Shown here one piece after another: positions 20,302-20,821 of a stretch of 20,821 bases of DNA (its first letter is position 1; each line of letters begins with the position of its first letter). The translations under genes were made by a program, and so were the position numbers. The stretch is taken from IMG/VR virus record IMGVR_UViG_3300007963_002899, positions 1-20,821 of that record; one strand, written 5' to 3'. A model generated the notes under the pieces. The model saw only the letters and a list, made by a program, of their open reading frames with translations. It searched no databases and was not told where the DNA came from. The stretch comes from a virus.

Positions 20302-20383
20302 ACAGCATAATGCCCTGATTCTGATCCTCTCTCTATACTGCGGTCTTACCGCTTACTTCCTTTACAAGCTATTCACAAGTTAG
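20291..20383 (+). CDS. Single-pass membrane peptide, 30 aa
   Basis: GTG 20291 opens a 30-residue frame, MTNRQHN followed by a hydrophobic span of about 18 residues (A-L-I-L-I-L-S-L-Y-C-G-L-T-A-Y-F-L-Y) and K-L-F-T-S. AGGAG lies ten bases upstream. It overlaps the preceding coiled-coil gene by eleven bases. It is too small to assign; a holin-like or accessory membrane role is possible and would complement the M15 peptidase. Confidence 0.5.
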   Translation: MTNRQHNALILILSLYCGLTAYFLYKLFTS

Positions 20384-20398
20384 AAGAAAGCAAAGAAG

Positions 20399-20821
20399 AT
20401 GAGAGGTGATACAGATCGACTACAGATGGCGGCTGACTGGGCTCAGCTATCCCTAGATCCCTCCACCCAGAACGGAGCAGTACTGTATAGCGAGTCCGGA
20501 GTACTGATCGGCAAAGGATGGAACCGCTTCCCTTTGGGAGTGGAGACGAATGAGAAGCGATGGGCTCGACCAGCGAAGTACGACTACGTTATGCACGCTG
20601 AGGCTGTCGCTATCCTCGACAGTCTAGATAGCTTCACGTCTCACCATCGTAGTACACTCTACTGCACTTGGGCCGCTTGTCCGCAGTGCGCTGGGGCCAT
20701 CATCGAGTCCGGTATTATTCGAGTAGTAACTCTCAAGAGTCTGCGCGATAAGAGCTCCGATGAATGGGCTGACTTAATCGACATAGCGGATGAGATGCTG
20801 CATGAAGCTGGGGTCGCTGTC
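20399..20821 (+). CDS. dCMP (deoxycytidylate) deaminase, N-terminal 141 residues (cut by window edge)
   Basis: A zinc-dependent deaminase that converts dCMP to dUMP, feeding dTMP synthesis for phage DNA. It shows H-A-E (His66, Glu68 as proton shuttle) and C-P-Q-C (Cys94, Cys97), giving the usual His-Cys-Cys zinc site. The motif normally reads P-C-x-x-C; here Ala93 replaces the Pro. D-P-S-T-Q-N-G-A near residue 20 also fits the family, where it lies at the nucleotide site. The start is ATG 20399 and the frame runs off the window end. It follows the membrane peptide by 15 bases. Confidence 0.88.
   Translation, partial: MRGDTDRLQMAADWAQLSLDPSTQNGAVLYSESGVLIGKGWNRFPLGVETNEKRWARPAKYDYVMHAEAVAILDSLDSFTSHHRSTLYCTWAACPQCAGAIIESGIIRVVTLKSLRDKSSDEWADLIDIADEMLHEAGVAV

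Noticed and set aside
1-20821. CRISPR arrays, insertion sequences, integrase or att site
   Set aside because: No regularly spaced direct repeats of CRISPR size, no transposase or recombinase motifs were seen. The T-arm of the tRNA-like RNA could mimic an attP core, but the full paired 5' side and absence of an integrase argue against it.

Overview
This window is part of the genome of a tailed double-stranded DNA phage (Caudoviricetes). The evidence is a recognisable small terminase, large terminase and portal in order, a phage-type peptidoglycan peptidase, a UvrD-like helicase, a dCMP deaminase and many very short, tightly packed unknown genes. I see no integrase or obvious repressor gene, so nothing in view indicates a temperate lifestyle. 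The host cannot be named. Promoters are classical sigma70 type (TTGACA, 17 bp, TATATT), and one of them fires exactly onto a start codon. A leaderless transcript is compatible with, but does not prove, an actinobacterial host.

Layout. Positions 1-10276 form one leftward (minus-strand) packaging and head operon, read from right to left: a 62-residue HTH-like protein, small terminase, large terminase, portal, a small basic protein, an L,D-transpeptidase, a CxxC/CxC zinc-ribbon protein, a 1045-residue internally repeated protein, and the start of an acidic coiled-coil protein that is probably the scaffold. Positions 10277-11249 are a control region of almost 1 kb without a credible gene. It holds the leftward promoter, one or more rightward promoters, a perfect palindromic operator, a dense cluster of CTAG/CCACTAG sites and a 10-bp inverted repeat that covers the ribosome-binding site of the first rightward gene.

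Positions 11250-20821 are rightward early or middle genes, mostly 40-170 residues and unrecognised, many joined by ATGA, GTGA or TGATG overlaps. Recognisable ones are two zinc-binding proteins, a DUF6378-like protein, a possible ribbon-helix-helix protein, an M15 peptidase (endolysin candidate), a superfamily 1 helicase and a dCMP deaminase cut by the window end. At least two internal promoters, several strong hairpins and repeated copies of the palindromic operator divide this arm into transcription units.

The most notable items are: (1) a 119-nt tRNA-like RNA at 13390-13508, with a perfect 7-bp acceptor-like helix, a canonical TTCAACT T-loop, a 7-nt anticodon-like loop and a greatly enlarged D-arm, lying directly behind a gene for a 42-residue, extremely basic peptide; (2) a family of roughly 25-bp palindromes with arms TGGGGAT/ATCCCCA at three or four intergenic sites, which looks like a phage-wide operator; (3) the structured control region itself, including an 18-bp inverted repeat around a poly(A) tract; and (4) an L,D-transpeptidase encoded inside the head operon.
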